A stretch of DNA of 64,000 nucleotides from Bacteroidales bacterium. Its GTDB lineage: Bacteria; Bacteroidota; Bacteroidia; Bacteroidales; M50B96. The translations under genes and the position numbers were made by a program. Location of the stretch: contig JAIOYV010000013.1 in NCBI GenBank assembly GCA_021740905.1, positions 26,083 to 90,082 of the forward strand. The letters are read 5' to 3'. Shown here piece by piece: positions 25,569 through 35,131 of the stretch (position 1 is its first letter; each line of letters opens with the position of its first letter). A model generated the notes under the pieces. The model saw only the letters and a program-made list of their open reading frames with translations, was not told where the DNA came from and made no database searches.

Positions 25569-26918
25569 CTAAGCTTTCCTGTCCATGTTCCAATTTTCGA
25601 GATAATCAGAAATCCGCTTTAGGAATTGACCACCCAATGCGCCATCCACAACTCTGTGGTCGTACGATAAGGAGAGCACCATGATATGCCTAATGCCAAT
25701 AAAATCGCCCTGGGGAGTTTCAACCACAGCAGGTTTTTTCTTTATCGCTCCCACACCCAGAATGGCGACTTCGGGCTGGTTTATTATGGGCGTTCCTGTA
25801 ATGTTATCGAACGATCCGAAATTGGTAATGGTAAAAGTCCCGCCTTGTATTTCGTCGGGCAGAAGCTTTGCCTTTCTTGCACGTACTGCCAAGTCGTTCA
25901 CCGATCTGGCAAGGCCAACCAGGTTCAAGCGGTCGGCATTTTTAATTACCGGTACAATCAAGTTCCCGTTCGGCAGGGCTGTGGCCATACCAATATTAAT
26001 ATTTCTTTTTAGGATGATCTTTGATCCATCAACCGACACGTTTACATTTGGAAAGTCGCGCAAAGCACGGGCGGCTGCTTCAATAAAAATAGGGGTGAAA
26101 GTAATTTTCTCACCTTCACGCTTTTGAAATTCATCTTTATGGGTATTTCTCCAGTTTACCAAATCGGTCACATCGGCCTCTACAAATGAGGTGACATGGG
26201 GCGATATCTGTACTGATTTAACCATGTGGTCGGCAATGAGTTTCCGCATACGGTCCATTTCAATAATCTGGTCGCCATCGCCAACTGTAATTGGTGCCGA
26301 TTTTATCGGAAGGGGATCTGCTTTCACCAGCGATTCACCTTTGCTCACAGGGTCATTCATCGACTTTGGCACTCGGATACCCAAATCCGATTTCCCACGG
26401 TTATCGACATAAAGCAACACATCTTGTTTGGTAATCCTTCCGTCCTGCCCCGATCCCGAAATTGCATCCAATTCAACTAAACTAATGTTTTCGCTATTTG
26501 CAATATTGCGCACCAATGGGGATAAAAACTTGCCAGTTGGAGTCCTGCTTCCAACCGTATTGGGCGAATCATCATCGTTTTCCGTTTCTATTATGCTTTT
26601 GTCGGGCGTGGCAAACGTGTTTATTTCTGGTGCAGGAGCATTGATTTTGTCGGACTCATCTTTCGAAACCGTATCCCCCTCTGTTGTAATAATTGCAATT
26701 ACATCGCCAACTTTGGGTACATCCCCTTCGTTGAAAAACACTTTTGCAAGAATACCATCGGCTGGCGACGGGATTTCAGAATCCACCTTATCGGTTGCAA
26801 CTTCCACAATCGATTCATCCTCTTCAACCTTTTCTCCTTCCTTTTTTATCCATTTGGTAAGGGTTGCTTCTATAATGCCTTCTCCCATTGGCGGGAGATA
26901 TACTTCAATTTTTGCCAT
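25569..26918 (-). CDS. 2-oxo acid dehydrogenase E2 (dihydrolipoamide acyltransferase)
   Basis: 449 residues in the classical three-part layout. The lipoyl domain (about 1-78) has Lys44 in ATDKVDSEI as lipoylation site. The peripheral subunit-binding domain is about 133-170 (SPLVRNIANSENISLVELDAI, QDGRITKQDVL). The catalytic domain (about 215-449) ends with the active-site motif SYDHRVVDGALGG. It transfers the acyl group from lipoamide to CoA. E1 and E3 genes are not adjacent, so pyruvate, 2-oxoglutarate or branched-chain specificity is undecided. The single lipoyl domain and 'MGEGI' opening favour a branched-chain or generic E2. Confidence 0.94.
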   Translation of the reverse strand: MAKIEVYLPPMGEGIIEATLTKWIKKEGEKVEEDESIVEVATDKVDSEIPSPADGILAKVFFNEGDVPKVGDVIAIITTEGDTVSKDESDKINAPAPEINTFATPDKSIIETENDDDSPNTVGSRTPTGKFLSPLVRNIANSENISLVELDAISGSGQDGRITKQDVLLYVDNRGKSDLGIRVPKSMNDPVSKGESLVKADPLPIKSAPITVGDGDQIIEMDRMRKLIADHMVKSVQISPHVTSFVEADVTDLVNWRNTHKDEFQKREGEKITFTPIFIEAAARALRDFPNVNVSVDGSKIILKRNINIGMATALPNGNLIVPVIKNADRLNLVGLARSVNDLAVRARKAKLLPDEIQGGTFTITNFGSFDNITGTPIINQPEVAILGVGAIKKKPAVVETPQGDFIGIRHIMVLSLSYDHRVVDGALGGQFLKRISDYLENWNMDRKA

Positions 26919-27282
26919 ATCTTTAGATTCTATAATTTGCTTTTAGTTAGCCTGATCACTTTATTGTTCAAACAACGATACAAAGTTAGTTGTTCCCATG
27001 TTTCTAAAAAAGCCTGAATCAATTTTTTGTTCAACATCAATTCACTACAACGGAGTTATTTCGAAATAACTTGACCGCTTCTATGAGTTCTTTTTCTCTT
27101 TAACTAACCAAAACTATTTTTTTCTTCAACAAAACAAACCAATTTTAGAAGTGTTCACGGCGAATTGGGTTACGGGCTATCAGGCAGATGGAAGTCGTGG
27201 GATGATTTAAAATTTCTCCCGGCAAATGCTCCGGTGCTTCATTGCAAGGGAAAAGAGAAAAAGGACTTGATCCCTTTTTGCT
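26919..27282. other. Intergenic region upstream of E2
   Basis: 364 bp, AT-rich, no supported gene. On the minus strand it holds TAACTTTG (26981-26988), a possible -7 box for the E2 gene about 63 bases upstream of its start; no well-spaced TTG partner was found. Confidence 0.4.
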
Positions 27283-27984
27283 TCAATCAACATCCTTCTC
27301 CTTCCAGTTGTATACAATTTTGATAGAATTATCAAACGAATCGCTAGGACCGGGTGTAAGCCTTTGTTTTTCAGCCTCCTCTTCTTCCTCAATTTCCCAT
27401 GAATATTTTCTGCGTTGAGGGCCTTCTTTCCGGTAATAAATGGCCAGTCCAAGTCCACTTAACAATCCCATGGCATGGGCCTCGAAAGAAATTTTTGGGT
27501 CGTTGGGGAAGATGCCCCAGATCAATCCACCGTACATAAAGGCCACAGCCAGGGCGATGGCCAACAATCGGTTATCCTGGCGGAGTGCCCCGCTAAAAAA
27601 TAAAAAAGCGGCGAAAGCATACACCAGTCCGCTGGCCCCTATATGGTAACTTGGCCGTCCGATAAGCCACACAAAAATACCCGTGGCCAACCAAGACACA
27701 ATAACCACCCGGTGGCCAATGCCCCGATAAAAATACAGTATGGCTACCCACAAAATAAACACCGGGACCGAATTTGAAATAAGATGTTTAAAATCGCCGT
27801 GAAGGAATGGGGAGGTGACGATCCCGGGCAGGCCATACAACTCCCGGGGGAAAATGCCCAACCAGGCAAAACTTTCGTTCGAAGCCAGCTCAAAAAGCTT
27901 GACCAACCAGATTACGAGTAAAAAAAGGCCGGGGAAAACCAGGCTATGATAGATTTTTTGTTTTTCGTTTAGTACTTTGCTCAT
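27283..27984 (-). CDS. Rhomboid-family intramembrane serine protease
   Basis: 233 residues from ATG 27984; an upstream TTG would add six. Six or so membrane segments are evident. HGDFKHLISNSVPVF is the family's first-loop/TM2 motif. Catalytic Ser118 lies in YHIGASGLVYAF and His170 in FEAHAMGLLSGLGLA, so the Ser-His dyad is intact. A charged cytoplasmic C-terminal tail (EEEEEAEKQR) follows. It cleaves membrane-anchored substrates; none can be named here. It is a single gene. Confidence 0.94.
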   Translation of the reverse strand: MSKVLNEKQKIYHSLVFPGLFLLVIWLVKLFELASNESFAWLGIFPRELYGLPGIVTSPFLHGDFKHLISNSVPVFILWVAILYFYRGIGHRVVIVSWLATGIFVWLIGRPSYHIGASGLVYAFAAFLFFSGALRQDNRLLAIALAVAFMYGGLIWGIFPNDPKISFEAHAMGLLSGLGLAIYYRKEGPQRRKYSWEIEEEEEAEKQRLTPGPSDSFDNSIKIVYNWKEKDVD

Positions 27985-28354
27985 AAGGCCGACCCCTATC
28001 AATATTGTTGCCGTTCATGATTTCCTGTTCTTTTGTCAGGCAAATATATGTTTTAATGATAAGTAAAAGATTCAAAAAAACTTTCACTTACAGTATTTTG
28101 TCCCACAACCCAATACTCCATCACCCAGATTTCTGTGAATTCTCATTTCATGGTGGAAGATTTTTTTTCAACCCCGGGCAACGTTTTTAACCTCGATTTT
28201 GTCTGTGCCGATAAATTTGGATTAACTTATTGATAAGTGGTGGAAAGAACTGAAAGATCAGGCATTGAAGAAGGAGGAAATTCAGAAAAGTGGATTTAAT
28301 TTCATATACTTGTACGCTTATTTTTGATCAACGATTTTATCAAATTTAAATATA
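27985..28354. other. Intergenic region upstream of the large T9SS operon
   Basis: 370 bp. It contains CCCAATACTCCATCACCCAG (28109-28128, simple-repeat family). It also holds a start-less 34-codon frame (28226-28327) reading DKWWKELKDQALKKEEIQK and ending in TGA, which looks like a coding fragment. The promoter of the downstream operon should lie here but was not pinned down. Confidence 0.45.
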
Positions 28355-28777
28355 ATGAAAAGAAAAGCAGCAGTGTTAATTGGCCTAAGTATCTTGTTAA
28401 GTATGACGGGCTTGGCGTTGATGGCTCAACAAAGCAAATCGAATGTGACTGTGTTTGTCGAATCGCAGAAAGATTTTCTGGAAGATTATGCGGGAGAAAC
28501 CATTTTCCATTTTCATATCCTTTTCGACGATCGCTTCACCAATGCCAAAGAAATTAGGGAAACGACAGAAACAATCCCTGATGTGATAAAACTCGGCATC
28601 AAGAATTCTCCCGACATGAAAACCGGAAGATATTTATGCTACCTCAAAACATCCTCACAGAAACCGCAAGATACCTTTGACCTTTTTCTGAATAAATTCA
28701 ATATCAGCTCTATTTCGCTGGAAGGCAAAGAGGTATCTGTAAAAGAATTCAACTCAAAAATAAATAACTTAAAATAA
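28355..28777 (+). CDS. Secreted 140-residue protein, unknown, partner of the giant T9SS protein
   Basis: The signal peptide is about 1-23 (RKAAVLIGLSILLSMTGLALMA), followed by about 115 mature residues with DFLEDYAGETIFHFHILFDDRF and a C-terminal FDLFLNKFNISSISLEGKEVSV. No family recognised. Six bases separate it from the next gene, so the two are co-transcribed. By analogy with other T9SS loci, it could be an accessory or assembly factor for the large protein; this is inference. Confidence 0.7.
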   Translation: MKRKAAVLIGLSILLSMTGLALMAQQSKSNVTVFVESQKDFLEDYAGETIFHFHILFDDRFTNAKEIRETTETIPDVIKLGIKNSPDMKTGRYLCYLKTSSQKPQDTFDLFLNKFNISSISLEGKEVSVKEFNSKINNLK

Positions 28778-28783
28778 ACAGTC

Positions 28784-31700
28784 ATGAAAAGCTATTTTAA
28801 AAGTTTGCTCGTATTGGTGTTTGCAGCAGTATTGCTGGCAGGCACTATGGAAGATGCCTTCGCACAGACACCCAGCCAAATATCAGCCCCGGCCGGAACT
28901 TCGCGTATTCCTTCCGATTATGTGGATACATCTATCCCCGATGATCCAGTCTTCATTTTTTGTTCGCCAGATGCCAACGGCGATTCCGTGTTAGGGACCC
29001 TCTCGGTAAGTGGTGGTGCTCCTTTATGTAACTTTGTATGGGGATTGTACGATCCTGATCCTTTAAACATTGCTACCTATCAGACATTTGTCCCTTTCCT
29101 TACTGAGAATAACCAACCCTCTTCGTTGGTTTCCGGTCTTCAATCTGGTTTTTATCAGGTCATCGTTACCACAAACGTAGGTGCAACCAACGAGGCCAAG
29201 CATTGCCGTCGCGCCCATGTATTTGTGAACGAAACCATTATTGACTTCGATCCCATTGCAGCCGGCTGTCAGCCCTTTTCGCTAACAGGTGGGATTATTG
29301 ATGCCGTGAATGATTTTACCATTTACGACCCGCCCCCAACTCCATTTGAGGTGGACTCGAACACCACTATCAAAGTTTGTTTCTGGGCCGACCATACTTT
29401 TGTGTCCGACCTTGGATTTTACCTGATTGGGCCTGCCGGAAACCGTGTCGACCTATTGCCGCCTGTTTCGGCATGGGACCAGGGAGCACAGGTAACCACT
29501 TTGGATATTAGTGTTGTTACCGATTGCGACCCCCTCGACTATTACACCAATTGTAACTCGGGCAACCACCTTCAGAATTTCTGTTTCACTTCGGCTCAGC
29601 CTGCAGGCGACCCTAATTTTACACCCTGTGTTTGCGATATGTCAGCTCCATTGACTGGGACTTTTGCTTCCTGTGGACCCTGGGATGGTATATATGGCAA
29701 CATGGCCTCGCAAGGGGGTTGGAAAGTACAGATATACGACTGTACCCCTGCCGATGTGGGCTACCTTCAAAAAGTAACCATTTCATTTACCGGACAAAGC
29801 GAATGTGGACAGACTACTTATGAATACGATTCAGGCCCTATCAATGTGTCCATAACCGACAATGCTTGTACACCGGCTACTGCTGCAACATACACTGTTC
29901 CGTTAAAAACCACTTCGTCGCATACTATTACCAACGAAGTTACTGCCCAATGGTCTAGTTATCCGGTAGCCTGGAACACTGCTGCTTGGGGGTCACAAGA
30001 TTTTGCCCTTAACCCAACCCCAAGTATTAACCCCGAACCCCTTACAAGTACCACTTTCTGCCTTACCGTTTTCGATCATTTGTACGATACATTAGGAAAC
30101 GAAATCACACAGACCAACTTTCCTTTATACAATCAGTGCCAGCCGCAGGTTTGCCAATATTACGAAACCCTTCCTACCGATGCAACTATAACCTGGTATC
30201 CCCAGTATATTTGTAAAAACTCACCACCGGTACAGCTAATTCCCCTATTCTATAGTGGGTCGTGGACTGCCAATGGTGGACAACCCTGGCCTAATGGGCC
30301 GGTCACTTCGAACGGTTGGTTCTATCCCAACCAGGCTTTGCTCGGCGACAATACGATCAATTATGCCTTTAGCGGTGTTTGTGCCGATGACGAGACTGTG
30401 ATCATTAATGTGGTAGATGCGCCAGTTGTTTCCAATGTCCAGAAAATATGCAACGGCACCAATACCCAGTTCCAGGTTACATTTACTGTGGTAGGTGGAA
30501 ACCCGGGTTCGTATGAATTCCTTAATAGCTCCGATAGTACTGTTTTCCCCGGTAACTATCTTGGCACAACCTTCACCAGTGGATGGATCAACAGCCCCAG
30601 CAATTATAGCATCATAGTTACCGACAACTGGGATTGCGACCCCTCTATTGTTGCAGGATACCATAATTGTACCTGTACTTCTCATGCCGGGGATATGCCA
30701 ACGGCACTTGTTGCCCTTTGCGAAACCGACCAAACCAATGTGCAGGTATTACCAGGCCCCGGAGGGAACCCTTCGTACACCCTTGATGCAAACGACGGGT
30801 GGGAATATTTCCTACATACTGGTCAGTTTGGTGTTTTGGGCACGGTGCTGGGCCATAATACAACGGGTATTTTCCAGTTTATTCCCGGGCAAATGAATTA
30901 CAACCAGGTGTACTACATATCGCATGTGGTTGGAAACAACACATCGGGCGACCCTGCCAATCCATTAGTGAGTACAACGGATGGATGTTTATCTGTTTCG
31001 CAGGGAACCCCTGTAAAGTGGTACAAACTTCCGACTGCCTACGCAGGACTTAATGATTATACTTGTGGAAAAACCATTCAATTAGATGCCGATACCGCCA
31101 ATGTTGGTGTAGGTACGTGGAGCTGCTTAACTGCATCAGGTGTAATTTATGCGCCCAACTTCAACGAACCCAAAACTTCGGTAGTCGTTCCTTATTTTGA
31201 CACCAATCAGTTTGGATGCCTGTTGAATACCAATTTCACGTTCCGTTGGACTATAAACAATGGCCCCTGCCAGCACTTCGACGATGTTACCGTAACCATG
31301 AAACCTGTACCTAACGCATTTGCAGGGAACGATTTCTCGATATGCGGTATGGTAGCCAACTTACAAGCCGAATGGAGCAGTTTGTGTGGGCCAACAGGTC
31401 AAAGCGAAGGCGAATGGTTGGGTTCGGGCAACATTACCGACCCTTTGGCCCTAATTACTGAAGTCAATGTTTTCAACCCGGGTTCGTACACCTACGTATG
31501 GCGCGAATACAACGGCGAATGTGAAGATGAAGATCAGGTAACCATAACCTTTATTAAACAACCTCTTGTTGATGCCAACCACGATGACTCGATTTGTGGT
31601 AATGTTTATGCCCTTCAGGCAAATTCGACTATGGGCGTTGGATGGTGGGATGGCCCGTTAAACACTAGTTATGCTAGCTCAACTTCTCCACACACCAATG

Positions 31701-34612
31701 CGACCATAGCTTTCAACGGTCTGAGCGAAGTTACGGCAACTTTTACATGGACAGAACAAAATGCGTTCTGTACCGCTTCCGACGATGTGACCATTGTTTA
31801 CTCCACCGTGCCCAATGCAGCAGCCGGAAACGATGTCCAGGTCTGTGGTACTTCCTTTACTTTCGATGCCGATATAATTGGCTATGAATACGCCCTCGGT
31901 ACATGGAAAACCGACTTCATTACGGCCACTTTCGACGACAAGCACGATCCGGCCGCCACGGTTACTTTACCCAATACGGGTTCGTTCCCGGGGTCGACAC
32001 CATCAGGGACGTTTGGTGATACCTCGTGGATTGCACTGCCGTTTACCTGGATTATGGACAATAACCGGTGTACCGACGAGGATGTTGTGCTGATTTCCTT
32101 CTTCCAAACTCCTACAGCAAATGCAGGCCACGACACTTCGGTATGCGGGAAAAAGTATTTTATGACGGCCAAATACAGTATTGGTAATTCAAAAGGGAAA
32201 TGGTCGATGGTTTCCGGGCCAAGTTCAGTGCCACCAACATGGCAAGACGATACAAAACCCACATCCTGGGTACAAGTGCCTCAGCATGGGCAGTATGTAT
32301 TCAAATGGAAAGAAGACAACCAGCTAAAACAAACCTGTACTTCGTCTGATGAGGTTACTGTTTTCTTTATCGAAATACCCAATGTGGATGCCGGGCCCGA
32401 CAGGTATATCTGTGGCACCGATTTCGAACTTGAAGCTATAGCCAGTACCGGAAACGGGCAGTGGCTACCTACATCGGCTCAAATAACCGATATTCTCGAT
32501 CCAAATTCACCTACCCATTACGGGCTTACGGGCACCAACGAGGTAGTAACCTATGTTTGGCAGGAATACAACGAATACAATGGCATCCAATGTGTTGATT
32601 ATGATTCAGTAGAAATTGTTTACATGATTGTGCCCGATGCCGAGGTGTCATTTACAGCGGGTGTTAGTACCGACCACGTTTGCGGTAAAACCGAAATGCC
32701 TTTTGATAATATTATTCAAGCTGTTGCACCAGGCATTACAGGCCCTAATGTGACCGCTTATTGGTCGGCCAACGATTCCGAATTTTATCCTAATTCTCTT
32801 GCAAAAGACCCCGATAGTGTAAGGGTTGGTAATTATGGGGTACACACGTTTTACTGGAATGTAGAGAATCATCATGGCGATTCAGTGTGTCTCGACTACG
32901 ATTCGCTTATAGTCGATTTTATTAAACAACCAGTAGCAAACCCGGGCCCCTTATTCGACACAGCTTGTATCGACTCGGTGTACAGCCCCTATTATCACTT
33001 ACAGGGATCGTGGTCGGTAAACCTAATGCCATTCACACCACCGGGTGTTGCACCTGATAGCCTGGCCGGAAAATGGATTACCACTGCCCCTACCGGGGTC
33101 ACTTTCTTGCATATCAATGCCACTGATACTTTCCCGAACGATACTTTGCCCAAAAACTGGGTGCATGTTACACCCATCGACTATATTAACCCGGATGTGT
33201 ACGAATTTATATGGCAGGAAGAACATTACGGTGCCCCGATAAATGGAGAACCCCGTAACTTGTGTACTGATATTGCCTCGACTACTGTAATGTTTGCACC
33301 ACGTCCAAGTGGAAAAATTGAAACTGATTTCCCTCAGCATCCTCCTTTTTGTATTGGTTATCCGGCAAAGATAAAAGCAAAAGAAAATACCGGGGTCGTA
33401 AATTGGGATTGGTCTGATATTGACGGTGGGATCATAGTAAGTTCAGAAACCGGCACACCCCAGGACCCGGGGAAAGGCCCCATATATGTGAAATGGTCCA
33501 ATGCTGAAAAATTGGAAGAACACGCAGTACGGCTTATTACCACAAACAAATGGGCGTGTAAATCGATGGCTGATGCTGTTATAATAGCCGAACCCGACAC
33601 AGTAGCAGTAGAAATATCGGATGATTCGGAACCCGCCAAATGCGGGGATGCAAGTGGATCTATTCTATTATTGGCACCCACTTCGCAGAGCAACACCTAT
33701 AATTGGATCGATAGTCTTTCTGTTACCTACACCGACCACAGTGCAGATATGCAGGAAAATCTTATGACCGGTGATTATTTCTTTAGTGCAAACTCCTTGT
33801 CGACTGTGACTCCGAACCCTGAGAATACACGTTGTACCGACACATTTATGATACTTGTACATGACACTGGATATATGGCAGCCTTGTTTTATATTCCGGC
33901 AGATACCTTTGGTTTCGCACCGTTTACTTGTGATTTTAGCAACTTGTCATATACAACTGACAGTACCTATAAAAATAATAAACCAAATTATCTTCACATT
34001 AATAATGTTTTTGATTATTATAATCAGCTTGGGATGGCTCCATTTGATGAAAATGCTGAATATGAGTGGAGATTTTATCATGTTCGTTTCGATTCGTTAC
34101 CCGATTTTGAAACCCAGGCAGAAATCTTCCCTTGGGAAGACCCAATCGAAATAGATGGGGAGACTGTGTTTTCGGATGCGAACCCATCTATCACGTTCAA
34201 AGAGGCAGGCTATTATAAAGTCCAATTGGTTACAAGAAGTGAATTTGGATGCCTCGACACCATTGTGATAGGGTATCCATTTACCGATGCCAAATCGGAT
34301 ATCGTACCCGGTGTAAATGTATTCACACCCAATGGCGATGGACAAAACGATCTCCTTGAGTTCGAAACTGCGACTCTCCGCAGTATGCACGGACAAATCT
34401 TCAGTCGCTGGGGCAAGCTCGTTTATGAGTGGACCTGGAATACTGAAACGGGTGAACCAGACCCAGGTTGGTGGGACGGCAAACTCAGCAATGGGCAAGA
34501 TGCCACGCCTGGTGTTTACTTCTATGTAATTGAAGGGGTGGGCCTCGACGATACCGAATTCTCAGGTAAAGAATACGCCAAAGCTTTCCACCTGATACGC
34601 GAAAAACAATAG
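28784..34612 (+). CDS. Giant T9SS type B surface protein with repeated Cys-containing modules
   Basis: 1942 residues. The signal peptide is about 1-28, ending EDAFAQ. A region at about 170-355 resembles a proprotein-convertase P-domain-like jelly roll (FVSDLGFYLIGPAGNRVDLL ... GGWKVQIYD ... LQKVTISFTG). From about residue 755 to 1400 there are seven or eight diverged 83-100-residue modules, each opening with an Ala-Gly-x-D ... xxCG motif (YTCGKTIQLDA, SICGMVANLQA, SICGNVYALQA, QVCGTSFTFDA, SVCGKKYFMTA, YICGTDFELEA, HVCGKTEM) and containing xYxFxW. The last ~100 residues (VNVFTPNGDGQNDLLEF ... ELSGK-like end AKAFHLIREKQ) form the gliding-motility-associated C-terminal domain (type B signal). 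It is probably an extracellular adhesin or filament. A strong terminator follows. Confidence 0.9.
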   Translation: MKSYFKSLLVLVFAAVLLAGTMEDAFAQTPSQISAPAGTSRIPSDYVDTSIPDDPVFIFCSPDANGDSVLGTLSVSGGAPLCNFVWGLYDPDPLNIATYQTFVPFLTENNQPSSLVSGLQSGFYQVIVTTNVGATNEAKHCRRAHVFVNETIIDFDPIAAGCQPFSLTGGIIDAVNDFTIYDPPPTPFEVDSNTTIKVCFWADHTFVSDLGFYLIGPAGNRVDLLPPVSAWDQGAQVTTLDISVVTDCDPLDYYTNCNSGNHLQNFCFTSAQPAGDPNFTPCVCDMSAPLTGTFASCGPWDGIYGNMASQGGWKVQIYDCTPADVGYLQKVTISFTGQSECGQTTYEYDSGPINVSITDNACTPATAATYTVPLKTTSSHTITNEVTAQWSSYPVAWNTAAWGSQDFALNPTPSINPEPLTSTTFCLTVFDHLYDTLGNEITQTNFPLYNQCQPQVCQYYETLPTDATITWYPQYICKNSPPVQLIPLFYSGSWTANGGQPWPNGPVTSNGWFYPNQALLGDNTINYAFSGVCADDETVIINVVDAPVVSNVQKICNGTNTQFQVTFTVVGGNPGSYEFLNSSDSTVFPGNYLGTTFTSGWINSPSNYSIIVTDNWDCDPSIVAGYHNCTCTSHAGDMPTALVALCETDQTNVQVLPGPGGNPSYTLDANDGWEYFLHTGQFGVLGTVLGHNTTGIFQFIPGQMNYNQVYYISHVVGNNTSGDPANPLVSTTDGCLSVSQGTPVKWYKLPTAYAGLNDYTCGKTIQLDADTANVGVGTWSCLTASGVIYAPNFNEPKTSVVVPYFDTNQFGCLLNTNFTFRWTINNGPCQHFDDVTVTMKPVPNAFAGNDFSICGMVANLQAEWSSLCGPTGQSEGEWLGSGNITDPLALITEVNVFNPGSYTYVWREYNGECEDEDQVTITFIKQPLVDANHDDSICGNVYALQANSTMGVGWWDGPLNTSYASSTSPHTNATIAFNGLSEVTATFTWTEQNAFCTASDDVTIVYSTVPNAAAGNDVQVCGTSFTFDADIIGYEYALGTWKTDFITATFDDKHDPAATVTLPNTGSFPGSTPSGTFGDTSWIALPFTWIMDNNRCTDEDVVLISFFQTPTANAGHDTSVCGKKYFMTAKYSIGNSKGKWSMVSGPSSVPPTWQDDTKPTSWVQVPQHGQYVFKWKEDNQLKQTCTSSDEVTVFFIEIPNVDAGPDRYICGTDFELEAIASTGNGQWLPTSAQITDILDPNSPTHYGLTGTNEVVTYVWQEYNEYNGIQCVDYDSVEIVYMIVPDAEVSFTAGVSTDHVCGKTEMPFDNIIQAVAPGITGPNVTAYWSANDSEFYPNSLAKDPDSVRVGNYGVHTFYWNVENHHGDSVCLDYDSLIVDFIKQPVANPGPLFDTACIDSVYSPYYHLQGSWSVNLMPFTPPGVAPDSLAGKWITTAPTGVTFLHINATDTFPNDTLPKNWVHVTPIDYINPDVYEFIWQEEHYGAPINGEPRNLCTDIASTTVMFAPRPSGKIETDFPQHPPFCIGYPAKIKAKENTGVVNWDWSDIDGGIIVSSETGTPQDPGKGPIYVKWSNAEKLEEHAVRLITTNKWACKSMADAVIIAEPDTVAVEISDDSEPAKCGDASGSILLLAPTSQSNTYNWIDSLSVTYTDHSADMQENLMTGDYFFSANSLSTVTPNPENTRCTDTFMILVHDTGYMAALFYIPADTFGFAPFTCDFSNLSYTTDSTYKNNKPNYLHINNVFDYYNQLGMAPFDENAEYEWRFYHVRFDSLPDFETQAEIFPWEDPIEIDGETVFSDANPSITFKEAGYYKVQLVTRSEFGCLDTIVIGYPFTDAKSDIVPGVNVFTPNGDGQNDLLEFETATLRSMHGQIFSRWGKLVYEWTWNTETGEPDPGWWDGKLSNGQDATPGVYFYVIEGVGLDDTEFSGKEYAKAFHLIREKQ

Positions 34613-34633
34613 ATTAATAAATAGGTAATAGAG

Positions 34634-34664
34634 AAAGGCCCGCTTTACAGCGGGCCTTTTTTTA
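34634..34664 (+). terminator. Intrinsic terminator after the giant T9SS gene
   Basis: An 11-bp stem, AAAGGCCCGCT with AGCGGGCCTTT (34634-34644, 34649-34659), then TTTTT. It lies 22 bases after the stop codon. Confidence 0.93.
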
Positions 34665-35131
34665 TTTGCCCCCGTGCAAGTGTCTTTTTTGTGCATTGGT
34701 ACAATTGTGCGTTTTCGTAAAATAGGATAAAGCCAAATCTGGTGACTTCCTCGGCTACGGTCTAGCACAAACCCTTTAACTCAAAATTTTAATAATCTCT
34801 TTCGGAGTTTTTGATGGAAGATTATACCAATTGTATATTATAATGCGCTGAAAGCCTTTTTAATATTTACAATGGTAAATGCTGATACATATTTGAAGGG
34901 GCTTTAGGAGAGGATCGAACTAAAGGCGTATTTCAAATAGTAATCGGTATTACTCATACGGCTGCATCGAGGGCCAGGGTATATTCGAGAATACCCTGTA
35001 CTTCGTGTTTTTCATGGTTTGAATTAGTTTATAATATTTCAAATAATGTACTTCTTGCTACTCAGTTTAACAAAGGTAAGGTTTATTCCAATACGCTGGC
35101 GTGTATTTTCAATCCCTGTTCCCCACCAATC
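34665..35131. other. Intergenic region between convergent genes
   Basis: 467 bp without a gene. It holds copy B of the ~90-bp dispersed repeat (34822-34908) and a hairpin, CAGGGTAT/AATACCCTG (about 34976-35002). Confidence 0.55.
34822..34908. repeat. ~90-bp dispersed repeat, copy B
   Basis: Same orientation and sequence as 19211-19319, sharing TTATACCAATTGT, AATGCGCTGAAAGCC, TTTACAATGGTAAATG and TTTGAAGGGGCTTTAGG, but without the GC-rich palindrome. Confidence 0.8.

Noticed and set aside
31882..32262. 126-codon minus frame inside the giant T9SS gene, and other frames there
   Set aside because: All are shadows of a continuous 1942-codon plus frame with signal peptide and T9SS tail.
34976..35002. 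Hairpin near 35 kb as terminator of the C45 gene
   Set aside because: It lies 130 bases past the stop and has no T-run on the minus strand.
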